Shown here in pieces: positions 14,491-25,363 of a DNA stretch of 64,000 bases. The stretch covers positions 32,811,883 to 32,875,882 of the forward strand of contig NC_056039.1 of NCBI RefSeq assembly GCF_004379255.2. Direction: 5' to 3'. The position numbers and the translations under genes are program-made. Source of the DNA: Salvia splendens (Eukaryota; Streptophyta; Magnoliopsida; Lamiales; Lamiaceae). The notes beneath the pieces were generated by a model. That model did no database searches, was not told the DNA's origin, and saw only the letters and a program-made list of their open reading frames with translations. Positions within the stretch are counted from its first letter, which is position 1. The number at the start of each line of letters is the position of its first letter.

Positions 14491-15639
14491 ACATGGAATT
14501 TTGTTATACTATAAAGTATAATGCATATATGATGCTTTATGATAAAAGAAAACAAAGGAAAAATATAAAGATTGAGGTGGGTCCCTAGACAAAATGGAAA
14601 ATATAATACTACTATTATTAAAATCATTTAATGAAAAAAGTTTCAGTCGCTAATTTTACATTTACTCTGTATATATAAGTAAAAATTTATTTAGTATAAA
14701 TAGGAATAGGAATAGTTATATTAATGAAATTTCATCAGCACCGATAATGTTTAGTTCAACTAGCAAAGCTGAAGTACCACAATACTTTAATTTCCTTAAC
14801 AATAATTTTAAGAATTATTCGTATGTGTTATGACTTGGAAACTATAGATAGAAAATAGAAAGATTGAAAATTTGAAAACGACCTTATTTCTATAAGTGGG
14901 GCTAGAGTGATTATTTAGTTAGAAAAGATATGGGTGGAGTGGATTTAAAGATTTCAATTGAAATTGATTCTTCAACTTTACTCAATAAATCGGGCCCATG
15001 CTAATTATTCGTGCGTCTATGAATTTACGGGAATACCCTTGTATTATTTCTTTCACTAAGCTCTAATATATAGTTCCACATGTGATTTTTCTTTTTTTCT
15101 TCTTCATTTTACTGTCACGGGAATCTATCTAATTCGTGCAGACATGAGGCAATGTTTTCCAGAAATTGTGAAGTATAATGTCATATTTCCAAACTGAAAT
15201 CAAGTTGCAAAAAGGAAAGGCTAAATTATTTAACAAAAAAGTAAAATTTTAATTAATATGTTTTCATTAGTACTATTTGACGACGAAATGTGACTCCGAC
15301 TCGGTTAATAAGAAAATTATCTTTCCATCAATACATCGAACGAGTGCGTTAATATGGACTATAAATAAAAAACAATTCACTATCTTTCTAAAACCATTGT
15401 TCGTTGCAAGCATAATTTAGTAGCAATGACTAAGTTTAAAGTTTGTGGAAAAAACAATTTTTTTGAAAGTATCTTAATATTATAGGCCAATATCTCTAAT
15501 AAAAAACATATACTCCTACTATTTCTGTTAACAAAAATAGTCATATTTTTACATATTAGATCTTCTACCAAATTTACTCTTTTTATTAAAGTTTTTGTAT
15601 AATAAGGGATGTATATCAAAACACCAAGTATAATTAAAA

Positions 15640-15905
15640 CTCAAAACACTTGTGATCTAACGGTCAGATTAATGTCACGTGTCATCTAATAATATAGATT
15701 TTTAGCCTAATAATATAGATTTTTAGCCTAATAATATAGCTAGGATAATAATGTAGCATTTTATCCTAATAATGTAAATTGTCAGTCTAATAATGTACCT
15801 CGGCTAATAATGTAGGTTTTTAGTATAATAATGTAGTTTATCACAACCATCCAATCTAAGGATCCAAAGGCTGTGATTTGTGTTGTGTTTTACACGAAGA
15901 TGCTG
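15640..15905. repeat. Array of short TAATAATRTAG units in a dispersed repeat
   Basis: About eight copies of a 17-25 base unit with core CTAATAATATAG or TAATAATGTAG follow a block containing CTAACGGTC and CACGTGTCAT. A related sequence lies in the opposite orientation at about 40960-41345. Transposon class is not determined. Confidence 0.6.
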
Positions 15906-16616
15906 ACACATCCCTGTATAATAATGTAGATCTTATTTTTCATTAACACTTCAACCATTCTCTTTTAATTTGTCTCTCTTAAAAGCCGATTACACATGTT
16001 AAATTTTAAAATTTAGGACAAAGCACGTTGAAATTTCATCTACTAAATCATGTTGGAGTCAACTTTTACATGTACCAAAGTATTGTTACGCGCAAGAATA
16101 AATCTCCGTGCATATGGACTCGACGATGAAACACATGCCCCCCGTCACATTTGGTTGGAGCACTAATCCTTCACGAAGTGCGCGAATAAACTTCTCATTT
16201 CCGATGCACGTATGACGTATTATGCTCTTAATTTTCTACTAATTGCTGCCCTTCTTCCATTACTAAAACTACTAATTATATCATCAATTTTAACATTCAA
16301 ACTAGCAATACTCTAACCTGCCGTCAGTTGACTCACATCCCACGTTTTGTGGCCTAATTAAGTTCACACACATACAAGCTAAAAAGCCATTCACATATTC
16401 AAATTTCAAAGCCTGCGCCATTAAATACGAGTATTATATTAAATTAACACCAAAACACGTACTAATACTTAAATAGTTAAATTTAACAAGACCATAATCG
16501 TGCTCATTACTTTACATAAACCTCCACGTAATCACCCCCAATTTACTAATCCAACAAGGACCACAAGGTCAATAATGTAACGACCCCAACACCAACCCCA
16601 CTCCCCACACCATCCA

Positions 16617-16626
16617 TATATATAAA
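16617..16626 (+). promoter_or_regulatory. TATA box of the DUF1685 gene
   Basis: TATATATAAA lies about 140 bases upstream of the chosen start, followed by a C/A-rich leader, a normal plant promoter layout. Confidence 0.6.
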
Positions 16627-16760
16627 TCATTTCCCCCATCAAACTCCACACCCACAACTAATCACAATAATTCACTCTCTCCCAATAAAAAAATTTTAAA
16701 AAAAAAACAAAACCCACTGTGTGCAGTGTGTGTTTCCGGTCTGAAAAAGCTCATCAGAAC

Positions 16761-17468
16761 ATGTCAGCGGAAGAAACATTCTTAAACCTCTTCGACACGT
16801 ACTGGTTCGAGCACAGACCTTTCGCTCCCACAAAAAAGGCGGCGCCGCCGTTATCGCAAGCCGAAAAAGGCGGCGCTCCTCAAGAATCGCCGAAGAAGCT
16901 GAACAAGATCACAACGCTAATGAGAAAATCCCACAGCGACCACAACCTCACCTCCAAATTAGACGCCACATCATCATCATCGGAGCCGAGCTCTCCGTCG
17001 CCGAAGTCCGTCCTCGGGCCCCACCTCCAGACGATCCTCTCCGGCAAAGAAGTCGAGAGCTTCGTCGAGGAAGAAGAATTGAAAAAAATCAACAAGGCCG
17101 CGGGGGAGAATGAGGAGAAGGCTATTCGTCGTCGTCATCGGAGGAAGAGGAGGGGCGGGGCGAGCAAGAGCTTGACGGAGCTGGAGGTGGAGGAGCTGAA
17201 GGGGTTTATGGATCTAGGGTTTGTATTTTCGGATGAGGATCGGGATTCCAATTCGAGATTGGGGTCGATCATTCCCGGGCTGATGGGGAAGGGGGCGAGT
17301 GAAACGACGCCGTCGCGGCCGTATCTGTCGGAGGCGTGGGAGAGGATGGAGGAGGAGGAGAGGAGGAATTCGGTGATGGAGTGGAGGATTCCGGCTTTCG
17401 GTAACGAGATGGAGCTCAAGGATCATCTCAGATTCTGGGCTCATTCTGTTGCTTCTACTGTTAGATGA
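16761..17468 (+). CDS. DUF1685 family protein
   Basis: An intronless gene of 235 residues in a plant-only family of unknown molecular function. The family signature is visible. The N-terminal motif is ETFLNLFDTYWFEH. The central motif is SLTELEVEELKGFMDLGFVF followed by IIPGL and RPYLSEAW. The conserved C-terminus reads WRIPAFGNEMELKDHLRFWA. The middle is Ser/Pro-rich with a basic RRRHRRKRRGG patch that could act as a nuclear signal (inference). I prefer the Met at 16761 because the conserved block follows at once; an in-frame Met at 16719 would add 14 residues. A TATA box and leader precede it. Codons are GC-rich compared with flanking DNA. Confidence 0.9.
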   Translation: MSAEETFLNLFDTYWFEHRPFAPTKKAAPPLSQAEKGGAPQESPKKLNKITTLMRKSHSDHNLTSKLDATSSSSEPSSPSPKSVLGPHLQTILSGKEVESFVEEEELKKINKAAGENEEKAIRRRHRRKRRGGASKSLTELEVEELKGFMDLGFVFSDEDRDSNSRLGSIIPGLMGKGASETTPSRPYLSEAWERMEEEERRNSVMEWRIPAFGNEMELKDHLRFWAHSVASTVR

Positions 17469-18433
17469 CGATTTGTGTGTGTTTTTGGTTGATCACTTTT
17501 GATTTCTTGGAGATTTTGTTATAGTGATTTTTGTTGAGAAGTTATGAGAAAAATGTTTGGCGGGGATTGATACAAAGTTTGTATATGTAGATTGGATTAT
17601 TGGAATAAGAGTGGTCATAGAAAATATTTGATTATTTTTCTCTCATTGATTTTCTTCCAATCCACATTTTCATTGTTTTTCACTACATTGGTGGATTGAT
17701 TATTAAGTCCACATTCAAGTTCTACAATTTTGAAGTTCCAAAATATATATGCACGTTATTTGTACCCATCTTATGAGAGCAAGAAAATTAGAAAACTTCC
17801 ATTTTAGTGTTCTGAGTTGTTGTTGATTCCACGGTGCGGAGTTTGGAAGGGTTATAGTTCACTTATGTTCTTCTGTTCACTTTTTACGTTTTCGTACGAG
17901 TGATGTTTCTTGAATCCAACATTGTCGATGGACTTGGTGCCACATGTGGAACAATAGGAAAATGAAATGATTTGTGAAATGGAGTGCATTAATTAAGTGG
18001 AAATGTACTGTTAATTAATAAGTGGAAGTGACATGGAATCCAAGGCATGAAACGGACAATATGGAGTACTAGAAAAGTAGAAATTGAGAGGGAATGAGAA
18101 AGAATAAATGTGAAAAAGAAAGCGGCGGCAAAAATGAATTTTATTTGTGTCAGTGCTTTAGGAATATTTAATTGAAACAAAGGGGAAAATGTGGAAAAAT
18201 GATTCACTTTATCAACGTTCGAAATTCAAATGTATGAATAGAATATAAGTATACGAATTCACATGGCATCTGATTGCTAGAGAAAAAAAGACCACCTTTA
18301 TAATGTGATAGATAGATACATAAAGTGGTATGTGAGATTTCAAATTGGTTGATACTCCCATACATGTATACAACTCTTCCACCTACCATGGGGTGAGAGA
18401 AACTATATGAGTTGGTTCACAAGTAAAAGAATA

Positions 18434-18684
18434 CTCCCTCCTTCTCATTATTAATTGTCACTATTTTCCATTTCAGACGTCCCATAATTATTGTCACACT
18501 TAATTTTTACCATAAATGGTAAGTAGATCTCACATTCCACTAACTCACTTCACTTACATTTTATTATAAAATCAATATAAAAAAGTGGATCACACATTCC
18601 ACTAACTTTTCCAACCAGCTTTTCTTTACATTTTTTAAAACTCGTGCCCACAATAAGAGTGACAATTATTATGGGACGGGGAAG
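18434..18684. mobile_element. Stowaway-type MITE
   Basis: TA target duplications flank inverted ends CTCCCTCCTTCTCATTA and its partner TAATGGGA-like GGGACGGGGAAG. The next 10 bases inward (ATTGTCAC) also pair. 251 bp, non-coding. Confidence 0.8.
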
Positions 18685-18733
18685 TATCATATTGTTTGTA
18701 TTTATGGATTATTATCCCTAATAGTGAGCATTA

Positions 18734-19060
18734 GGGCATCCACAATGGGACGGATGTCCCGACGGACATCCCGACAGACTTCCCAAAAACACCACATGCC
18801 ACGTCATAAGGACATCCCACTGCACTGCCACGTCATAAGGACACCCCGACGGACATCCACAAAAAACAATAAAAAATCGGGACTTCCGCCGAGACGTCCG
18901 TCCTGTCAATGCAATGGCGGATGTCCAGACGGACGTCCCGGAAAGCCGCGGAACTCCGGTGTCCGAAGCGGACGTCCGTATCCGTATGCATGCGGCCTAA
19001 TGGCGGACGTCCGACACGCCGATCCGACGTCCGCTGGGACATCCGCCATTGTAGATGCTC
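18734..19060. mobile_element. Tourist/PIF-Harbinger-type MITE
   Basis: Starts GGGCATCCACAATGG and ends CCATTGTAGATGCTC, its inverted partner, with TTA on both sides (18731-18733 and 19061-19063). The interior is GC-rich with many GGACGTCCG-like subrepeats. Open frames in it are side effects of these repeats. 327 bp. Confidence 0.85.
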
Positions 19061-19950
19061 TTAGCTTAAGTACTACTACCAAACCTGTTGTGCAATTCAT
19101 AATTGGAAATTACTCCGTATAAAATTATGGGAGTACTTTTATAACTATAGATAGTGCATTTCATAATTAGAAATTATAAAATTATGAGAGTAATTTTATA
19201 AGTACTTGGATAGATTCAACCATTCAAACACAGTTGAAATTGACTTTGACGGATGAAAAATCTATATAAAGACAGTGGCAACATGGATGGGATGATGTGT
19301 AGAGATGGGATGAAGAGATTGTATTTTATACAGAGTAATATTTTATTAGCTTTCCAAGAAGTCATTTAGTTGTCCATTACTTCACATGCGCCACTATTTA
19401 TTCACATTCTAGAATTGGACACATATACGCCAACTGAATAATAAAATTTAATCAAATTTTGAGATTTTGTATGAAATAGCCCTTGATTATTCGACCATCC
19501 ATTGCCACGATGACCGCCACACCGCCACTACCTTTATATGTTGGCGTGAACTTTTTCACTGTATTTGATCCTACTATTTTCTTTTCAACTCGTTCCTTGT
19601 GTTAAACACTGATATCATCATCCATAACAAATTGTGACAAATAATCGCAATAATGCCATTTGTGGATGTGTTGGGCAGCACTAGTAGAAACTTGAATAAT
19701 GCCCCAATTTTCACGAGTAGTTGTCATAATGTAAATTATTGATATATTTTAGAGCAAATTGGTTCAGGACAACTTTAATTTTGCCTTGTTAATTATTTTT
19801 TAAATTATTATCCACTTGTTAATGCTAGTAATTAACATCCACTTGTTAAAAGATGCTTGAAATATTCGGCATTATTGAATTCATTTTAGGTCTTTTATTG
19901 TGGCCAAGAGGGCTGCATAAAGATTCTTCTTCATAATTAGTGATTTTTAA

Positions 19951-20651
19951 GGCCATCCGCAATGCATCCCTTAGCCGTCTCTTATCTCGTCCCGGAGAGA
20001 CGAGGCGGATAAGAGACGGCGTTGCAGCCTTCCGTCTCCATCCCGTCTCGGAGGGACAGCTCGCGAGACGTCTCGCCACGCACTTTGGCGACGTGGCGAG
20101 CTTCGGTTCATCTGTGACGCCCACTCGCCAGCCCGCGAGTGGGCGTCGTTTTTATCCGAAAAAGTGTTTTTTTAAAATTCATGAAAAAATCAAAAATTTT
20201 AAAAAAAAATCCCAAAAAATATACTAGCAGTTTATAGGCTTTTTTTGCAAAATTTTAAATTTTTTTAAGCCTCCAATCACTTCTATAAATATCAAATCAT
20301 TCCCACAAATTAATCCACCATAAAAAAATATGTTTTTTTATTTAAATTATGTATTTTTAATTTTTTAGGATTTTATTAATGAGGTTTTTAATTTTTTTAG
20401 AATTTTAAGTTGTAATTTTATTTTATTTAATGAAGTGTGTTTTTATTAATTGAATTTGTTGGAAATAAAAATAAAAAATGAAATTGAATGAATAATTAAG
20501 GGATGAGATGATTAAGAGACGGATAAGAGATGAAGGGTTGCAGGTGTTGTCTCTTAGTTAAGAGATGGAGTAAAAAGTACAATGGGGCCCATGAATAGTT
20601 AAGAGATGAGACGATTAAGAGACGGATAAGAGACAGCGTTGCGAATAATTC
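19951..20651. mobile_element. Non-autonomous Harbinger-like element
   Basis: The start GGCCATCCGCAATGC and the end GTTGCGAATAATTC are imperfect inverted repeats that extend inward for about 40 bases (CCGTCTCTTA on both arms). TTTAA lies on both sides, containing the TTA/TAA expected of this superfamily. The interior repeats AAGAGACGGATAAGAGA-type motifs and has no transposase. Confidence 0.75.
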
Positions 20652-21218
20652 TTTAATTGGACAAACCAGTGATGTGTAATTTTCGCCTATTTTTATGTCA
20701 ACAACTTTCTTTTTTGTATCAGATTTATCTTTATTTGTAATAATTCATCAATTGGTTCATTTTCGATTTTTTTGTGGTGAAGACTCGAGAGATGCCAAAA
20801 TATTATCTGTCAATTTGATTGGATATTTATAAACGAAGTTTGTAAATAAAGTGATTGTCTGATGATTAATGTGCCAAGAATACCAATTTTAATCCAACAG
20901 AAATCTTTTTGAGTCATGAATGATCACTTTAAGGTCTGGTTAGCCCTATGAAAAGCTGACGCGGCACGTGAATAGTTAAGATATGGTAAGATTTGTGGCT
21001 AGAGGTTGTGAATGGTCTACAAAGAACAAACCATACACCATTTTATCTGGAAATACACTAAAAATATGTTGTATTACTAAAAGTCTCAAATTATGTATAA
21101 CAAGGTTATATATACAGTTCTGCATACGATGCAGCGAATGAATGATCAATCGCATTTACATATATGCATATGTACGTATATACGAGGGTGGTCGAGCTAG
21201 AATTAACAACGCTTACCA

Positions 21219-24031
21219 CTACTCCTTGTTAGAGACGGCTTCTGGAAGTTTGAATGTGGGACGCTTGTCCGCGCCTCTCCTGGAATACTCTCTCCATCTA
21301 CGAGCAGCTGCAGCAGCTCGTGCTGCCCTCTCTTTCACTTCTTCCTCTGCAACAAAAAGAAAGAAGATTCAATGGTAAATTGACAAGAAAGTTAGTGTAC
21401 TTCAGCATAGTTTCATTGAGATCTTATTCAAGGGAAAACGGACTTATACCTTTATTAGCTTTGCTTTCATAGTCTTTCGTGTTGCCCCAAAGGTTGTCCC
21501 AATAAGTCGGAGTTTGGGCAGAATCTTTCTGCTTCATCATCCTCACTTTAGCCTGTGCCTGTAAGAAACGAGGCGTTTTCAAGCACTCAAACCATAATAA
21601 GTCGAAAACAAAATCTCTCTATTGAACTAGTTCGGATATATTGAAATAAAGGTCCTTACCAATACTTTAGCTTGTCTCTTTTCCCATCTACCGCTCGCCT
21701 GCACAAGCAAGAGTATTAAGACGCGTATAGCCTCAAAGCATGTCATCGGATGATAAAATACAGTACTATAGTATATTAATAGGTTGGCAATCTTACCATC
21801 CGAAAGACATCCGCGGATGCTGAGCCCATGCCCGAGAGCATCAAAGCAACCTGATAAGCATAATTACGCTTGTAAATAAGCTACTACGAAAAACTGTATA
21901 TGCTAAAATTATGCATTATGACAAGAAGGTAGACAAGTCCACAACGGGGCAGAAATTGCACGATGTGTTCTTACATTCACTCTTTCTACTCTCCGCATTT
22001 CATCTTCTAGAAGCGATAACTGAGCAGCAGAAGTCCAATGAATACAATCAACTGGGCTGAAATGAATATGTACGGGTCAATAGCTGCTAAAACTAGTCGA
22101 GTTAAAACAGAATATATACGGTAAAACTACCTATCTTCAGATGCAATTATCAGTGCATAAATGACGTGAATTTGAATTGTAAAGAAGTGAAATAAAGATA
22201 AATGCTAGTAGGCTATACTTTCTCGTTTAGTATTGGACGTTTACACAACTAAACATCTTAACTTTTTCTTAACAAATGCCAGTAATTGGTATCCAAAAAA
22301 GAGAAACCAACAAATACAAAAAAAACTTACCAGCTCTCAACTGCTTGTTGAACTTTGTCGAGCATCCCGGCTTGGTTATAAGCTCTGGCTCTTCCAAAGT
22401 CTTCCTCAATGGAAAAAACTTCCGAGCAAACATTGGCACAGTTCTTGCAGCCTATGCAAAGAAACAGAAGAAATGAGACTCTGCCAATTTTAAGGTATAT
22501 AATGCAGATTTTGCTCAACCCAATGACTATAGTAATTTAAGGTAATTTAGTTAATGCAGCAGAATTAACTTTCATATCATTCCATTTTTTTCTTTAAACG
22601 ACGAAGAGTTTATCCACGATTTGAACTTGAAAGCCATTTCTAAAATGAAATGTCAAAGTAGAACAGAAGTGATGGCAAACTTACCTATGCAACTAAACTC
22701 GTCCACAAACACATGATCTTTTGTGCTGGAATCATCGAAAAACGGATTGATTGCAGTGAGAGCGTATCCATGAATTTCATCATACACCATTCTCTGGACA
22801 GGATCGCTCAGAATCTAAAACAGAGGAGAAAGAATAAAAGATCAGTTTCCAACAGAAGTTACAAACTCACCCAAGAAATCCATAAAATGGAACTTACCTC
22901 GTACACCTCGTTTATGAACATGCAGAAATTCGTCGTCTCCGGATCATCACCACTCAAATCCGGATGGCAAGATTTCATGCAATTATAATAGGCTTTCTTT
23001 ATTTGCTCCGGGGTCGCGTCCGGAAGCTGGTAAGATAGCCAACAAGGTGCATTCAAGAATCAAAAGAGAAATGAAAAAAGTAATCATCATTTTAATACCA
23101 ATGAGACTATGAGTGAGTAACAAACACTTCACCCTTATCATTCATCATTGAAATTCCAATCAAATTGCTTTACAATTTCTTGAAAATAGACTAACCATAT
23201 CAATCCTTACCATCATTACCAAAAAAGCCAAATTACAACTACTAATCCTTTAATCAGAACCTAGAACGATTCATTCCTCTCAATTTTTTTTGTTTCTAAT
23301 GATGAAAACATAATAGAAGACATAAGCACAGAAATTGGGAATGCACAATACATCAAGATTAACAAACTAAAGGAATTTGACACAAGTTTAAACACATGAT
23401 TTTTATCATTACCAGACCAAAAACAGCATAATAGAAGACATAAAACACAGAAATTGGGAAAGCCTAGTAAATCAAGATTAACCAAACAAATGAATTTAAC
23501 ACATGTTTAGAGACAAAATAAATTAAAGTAAGACATGATTTTTATCATTACCAGACCCAAAACAGCATAATAGAAGACATAAAACACAGAAAACTGGGAA
23601 AACCTAATACATCAAGATTAACAAATTAAACGAATTTTAGACAAGACAAGTTAAAAGACAAGATTTTTATAATTACCAGACCCAAAACAGCATAATAGAG
23701 GACATAAAACAAAACAATTGGGAAAGCCTAATACATAAGATAAGACTAACAAACAAGACAAAATGAAATTGAGGCAAGACAAGTTTAAAGACAAGATTTT
23801 TATCATTACCAGACCCAAAACAGCATAATAATCATCTGCAACATCCTCAGAAGATGCAGATTCCTGAGATGCAACCCTGATTCTCCAAACCCCTTTCCTT
23901 TTCCCTCCATAGCTGCTCCATCCCACATTATTTTTTCCTGCTGCAGCACATCTGCTTCTTGGGCACAAACTTGTCAATGGATTCTGAAATTTGAGTGCAT
24001 CTGTGCAAACTGGCGGCAGTAACTGAGCCAT
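21219..24031 (-). CDS. Chloroplast J-domain protein with ferredoxin-type Fe-S domain (DJC77-like)
   Basis: A predicted plastid DnaJ-C protein of 337 residues in nine exons: 24031-23810, 23026-22898, 22814-22685, 22451-22331, 22056-21975, 21850-21797, 21698-21660, 21558-21450, 21346-21219. All are in phase with GT-AG borders. Residues 1-60 are Ser/Arg-rich and acid-poor, as in a transit peptide. The J-domain (about 68-130) has ADDYYAVLGL, HPD in KSCHPDLSG, and FINEVYEILSDP. The Fe-S segment follows with CIGCKNCANVC and the distant CPVDC. A basic C-terminal tail has WEKRQAK and an Ala/Arg-rich helix. Relatives are known as stromal co-chaperones with Fe-S binding. The combination and exon order match Arabidopsis DJC77 (At2g42750, from memory). 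Intron 1 carries an unusual repeat array, listed separately. Confidence 0.95.
23301..23838 (-). repeat. Tandem repeat in DJC77 intron 1 that includes the exon 1 splice donor
   Basis: About four units of 125-140 bp. The block TTTTATCATTACCAGACC followed by AAAACAGCATAATA occurs at 23401, 23540, 23665 and 23797; a partial unit lies at about 23300. The 23797 copy is the genuine exon 1/intron 1 border, so each unit repeats the last exon bases and the GTAATGATAAA donor on the minus strand. Confidence 0.85.
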
Positions 24032-25363
24032 TACCCAACAGAAGAAAGCAGAGAAAAGAATCACAAAAATCCTAGAACCCCTTCAGCTAGATGCAAGAAA
24101 AAGAGGGTCCGGAATAAATTGATCAAAATCTGAGATATTTTGGCGGTATGTGAATTGTAATGGACGAAATAAATACTTGTATTTTCGAGTGGGAGGAAAT
24201 GCAGAGATGGCAAAAGGAATGCCATAGATTCTGGAGTGGAGAGGAATACAGACAAGAAAGCACGTATCAGGACGTGAGAATTTTGGCTCTCCACGCTTTA
24301 TATCAAGTATACGTTTTTTGACAAATGCTGCAGTTTATTTTGGATTAATTGAATAATTGATCACTGCTTAAAACTTTTATAAATGGATATTTAAAAAAAT
24401 TGGATAGTGGCGTGAGTAATTCGTACAAAAAGATAAATAGATTGCGATTGGTCTTTGATTAATGGTCCAAAAAAGAAATTTTTAAATCAAAGTTAAATTT
24501 TACTAGCTAAATCAAGGGTATGCATTGCTTTTCATTTCGACAGAATTTACATTGATTAAAGTTTAAGAGTGTGCTTGGACATGAATGTTCGAGAGAATGA
24601 TCAGAGTTGTAATTTGGTGGATTTTTCAGTATTACACAGTGTTGCATTGCTTCTTGTTGTTGTATTTATTTTAGTGCACTTGCCAATGATACATGCAAAT
24701 AAAATATTTTTGATCATTTATGTAAAAACTAAAAAAGTATTTACAATCAATAACTTAGAGGAGAAAGATTTTATTGCTACAAATATAGATTATTGACATA
24801 ATAAAACAATACATTTTGATTTTATACCTCCGAGTCTTTGACCAATCATGTCAAAAATATAATATTTTTTCGTCTCAAAAAAAAATTCACTTATTTTTAA
24901 TTACCACAAATTCGATTACATTTCACTTTTACTATTTTGGTAAATCTTAAAAAAATTTCACTTATTTTTAATTTTATTCATACCACAAATTCAATTACAT
25001 TTCACTTTTACCATTTTAGTAAATTTTTAAAAAGGAATATAAATGATTACCTTTTGTTATTAAACTACCAACTAAATTGGGCCTACCATCTAATGTAGTA
25101 GAGTTAATGGAACGAAATATATAAAATATAAAATTATCGTTGAAAATCAAACATTGTTCGTCAACATAAATTAAATTTTAGTCAGTTTCAATATGACTAA
25201 TTTTAAAATTTGTTAGACCTAATACGATTGAGAATTTGGGACCAAAAAAGAAGAAAGGAAAAAAGTTATAATTGGTTGACTATCTACAGTCGGTTGATCT
25301 CTTCCATGTTCACACATCCTCTCTTTCACTTTGAAATCTGAATGAAGAAAACAAGATCAGAAA
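24032..25363. other. Divergent intergenic region with duplicated CYP72A upstream DNA
   Basis: Lies between the J-domain gene (-) and CYP72A copy 1 (+). It holds the J-domain promoter and, from 24528, a block shared with the region upstream of CYP72A copy 3. No other gene was seen. Confidence 0.7.
24528..25191. repeat. Upstream duplication, copy A
   Basis: Nearly the same sequence as 37798-38390: both contain GAGTGTGCTTGGACATGAAT, ACTTGCCAATGATACATGCA and GTTCGTCAAC in order. Copy A has an extra internal duplication of about 80 bases around 24890-25020. It ends about 170 bases before the start codon of CYP72A copy 1. Confidence 0.85.

Larger units (their letters stand above)
12159..16610. other. 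Gene-poor AT-rich spacer
   Basis: No convincing coding region on either strand over 4.4 kb. It holds a MITE remnant near 14130-14490 and a short-unit repeat array near 15640-15900, listed separately. The rest is low-complexity A/T-rich DNA. Confidence 0.7.
17469..21218. other. MITE-rich intergenic spacer
   Basis: Between the DUF1685 gene and the convergent J-domain gene. It contains three recognisable MITEs (listed). A small tandem duplication of an AATTRGAAATTA-type block lies at about 19095-19205. No other coding region was seen. Confidence 0.7.

Noticed and set aside
18724..19122. Open frames of 60-130 codons at 18.7-19.1 kb
   Set aside because: They come from GC-rich subrepeats of a MITE with clear TTA duplications and inverted ends.
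23301..23838. Regular repeats that might recall a CRISPR array
   Set aside because: The units are 125-140 bp, lie in a plant intron, and include exon sequence; no short repeat/spacer structure exists.
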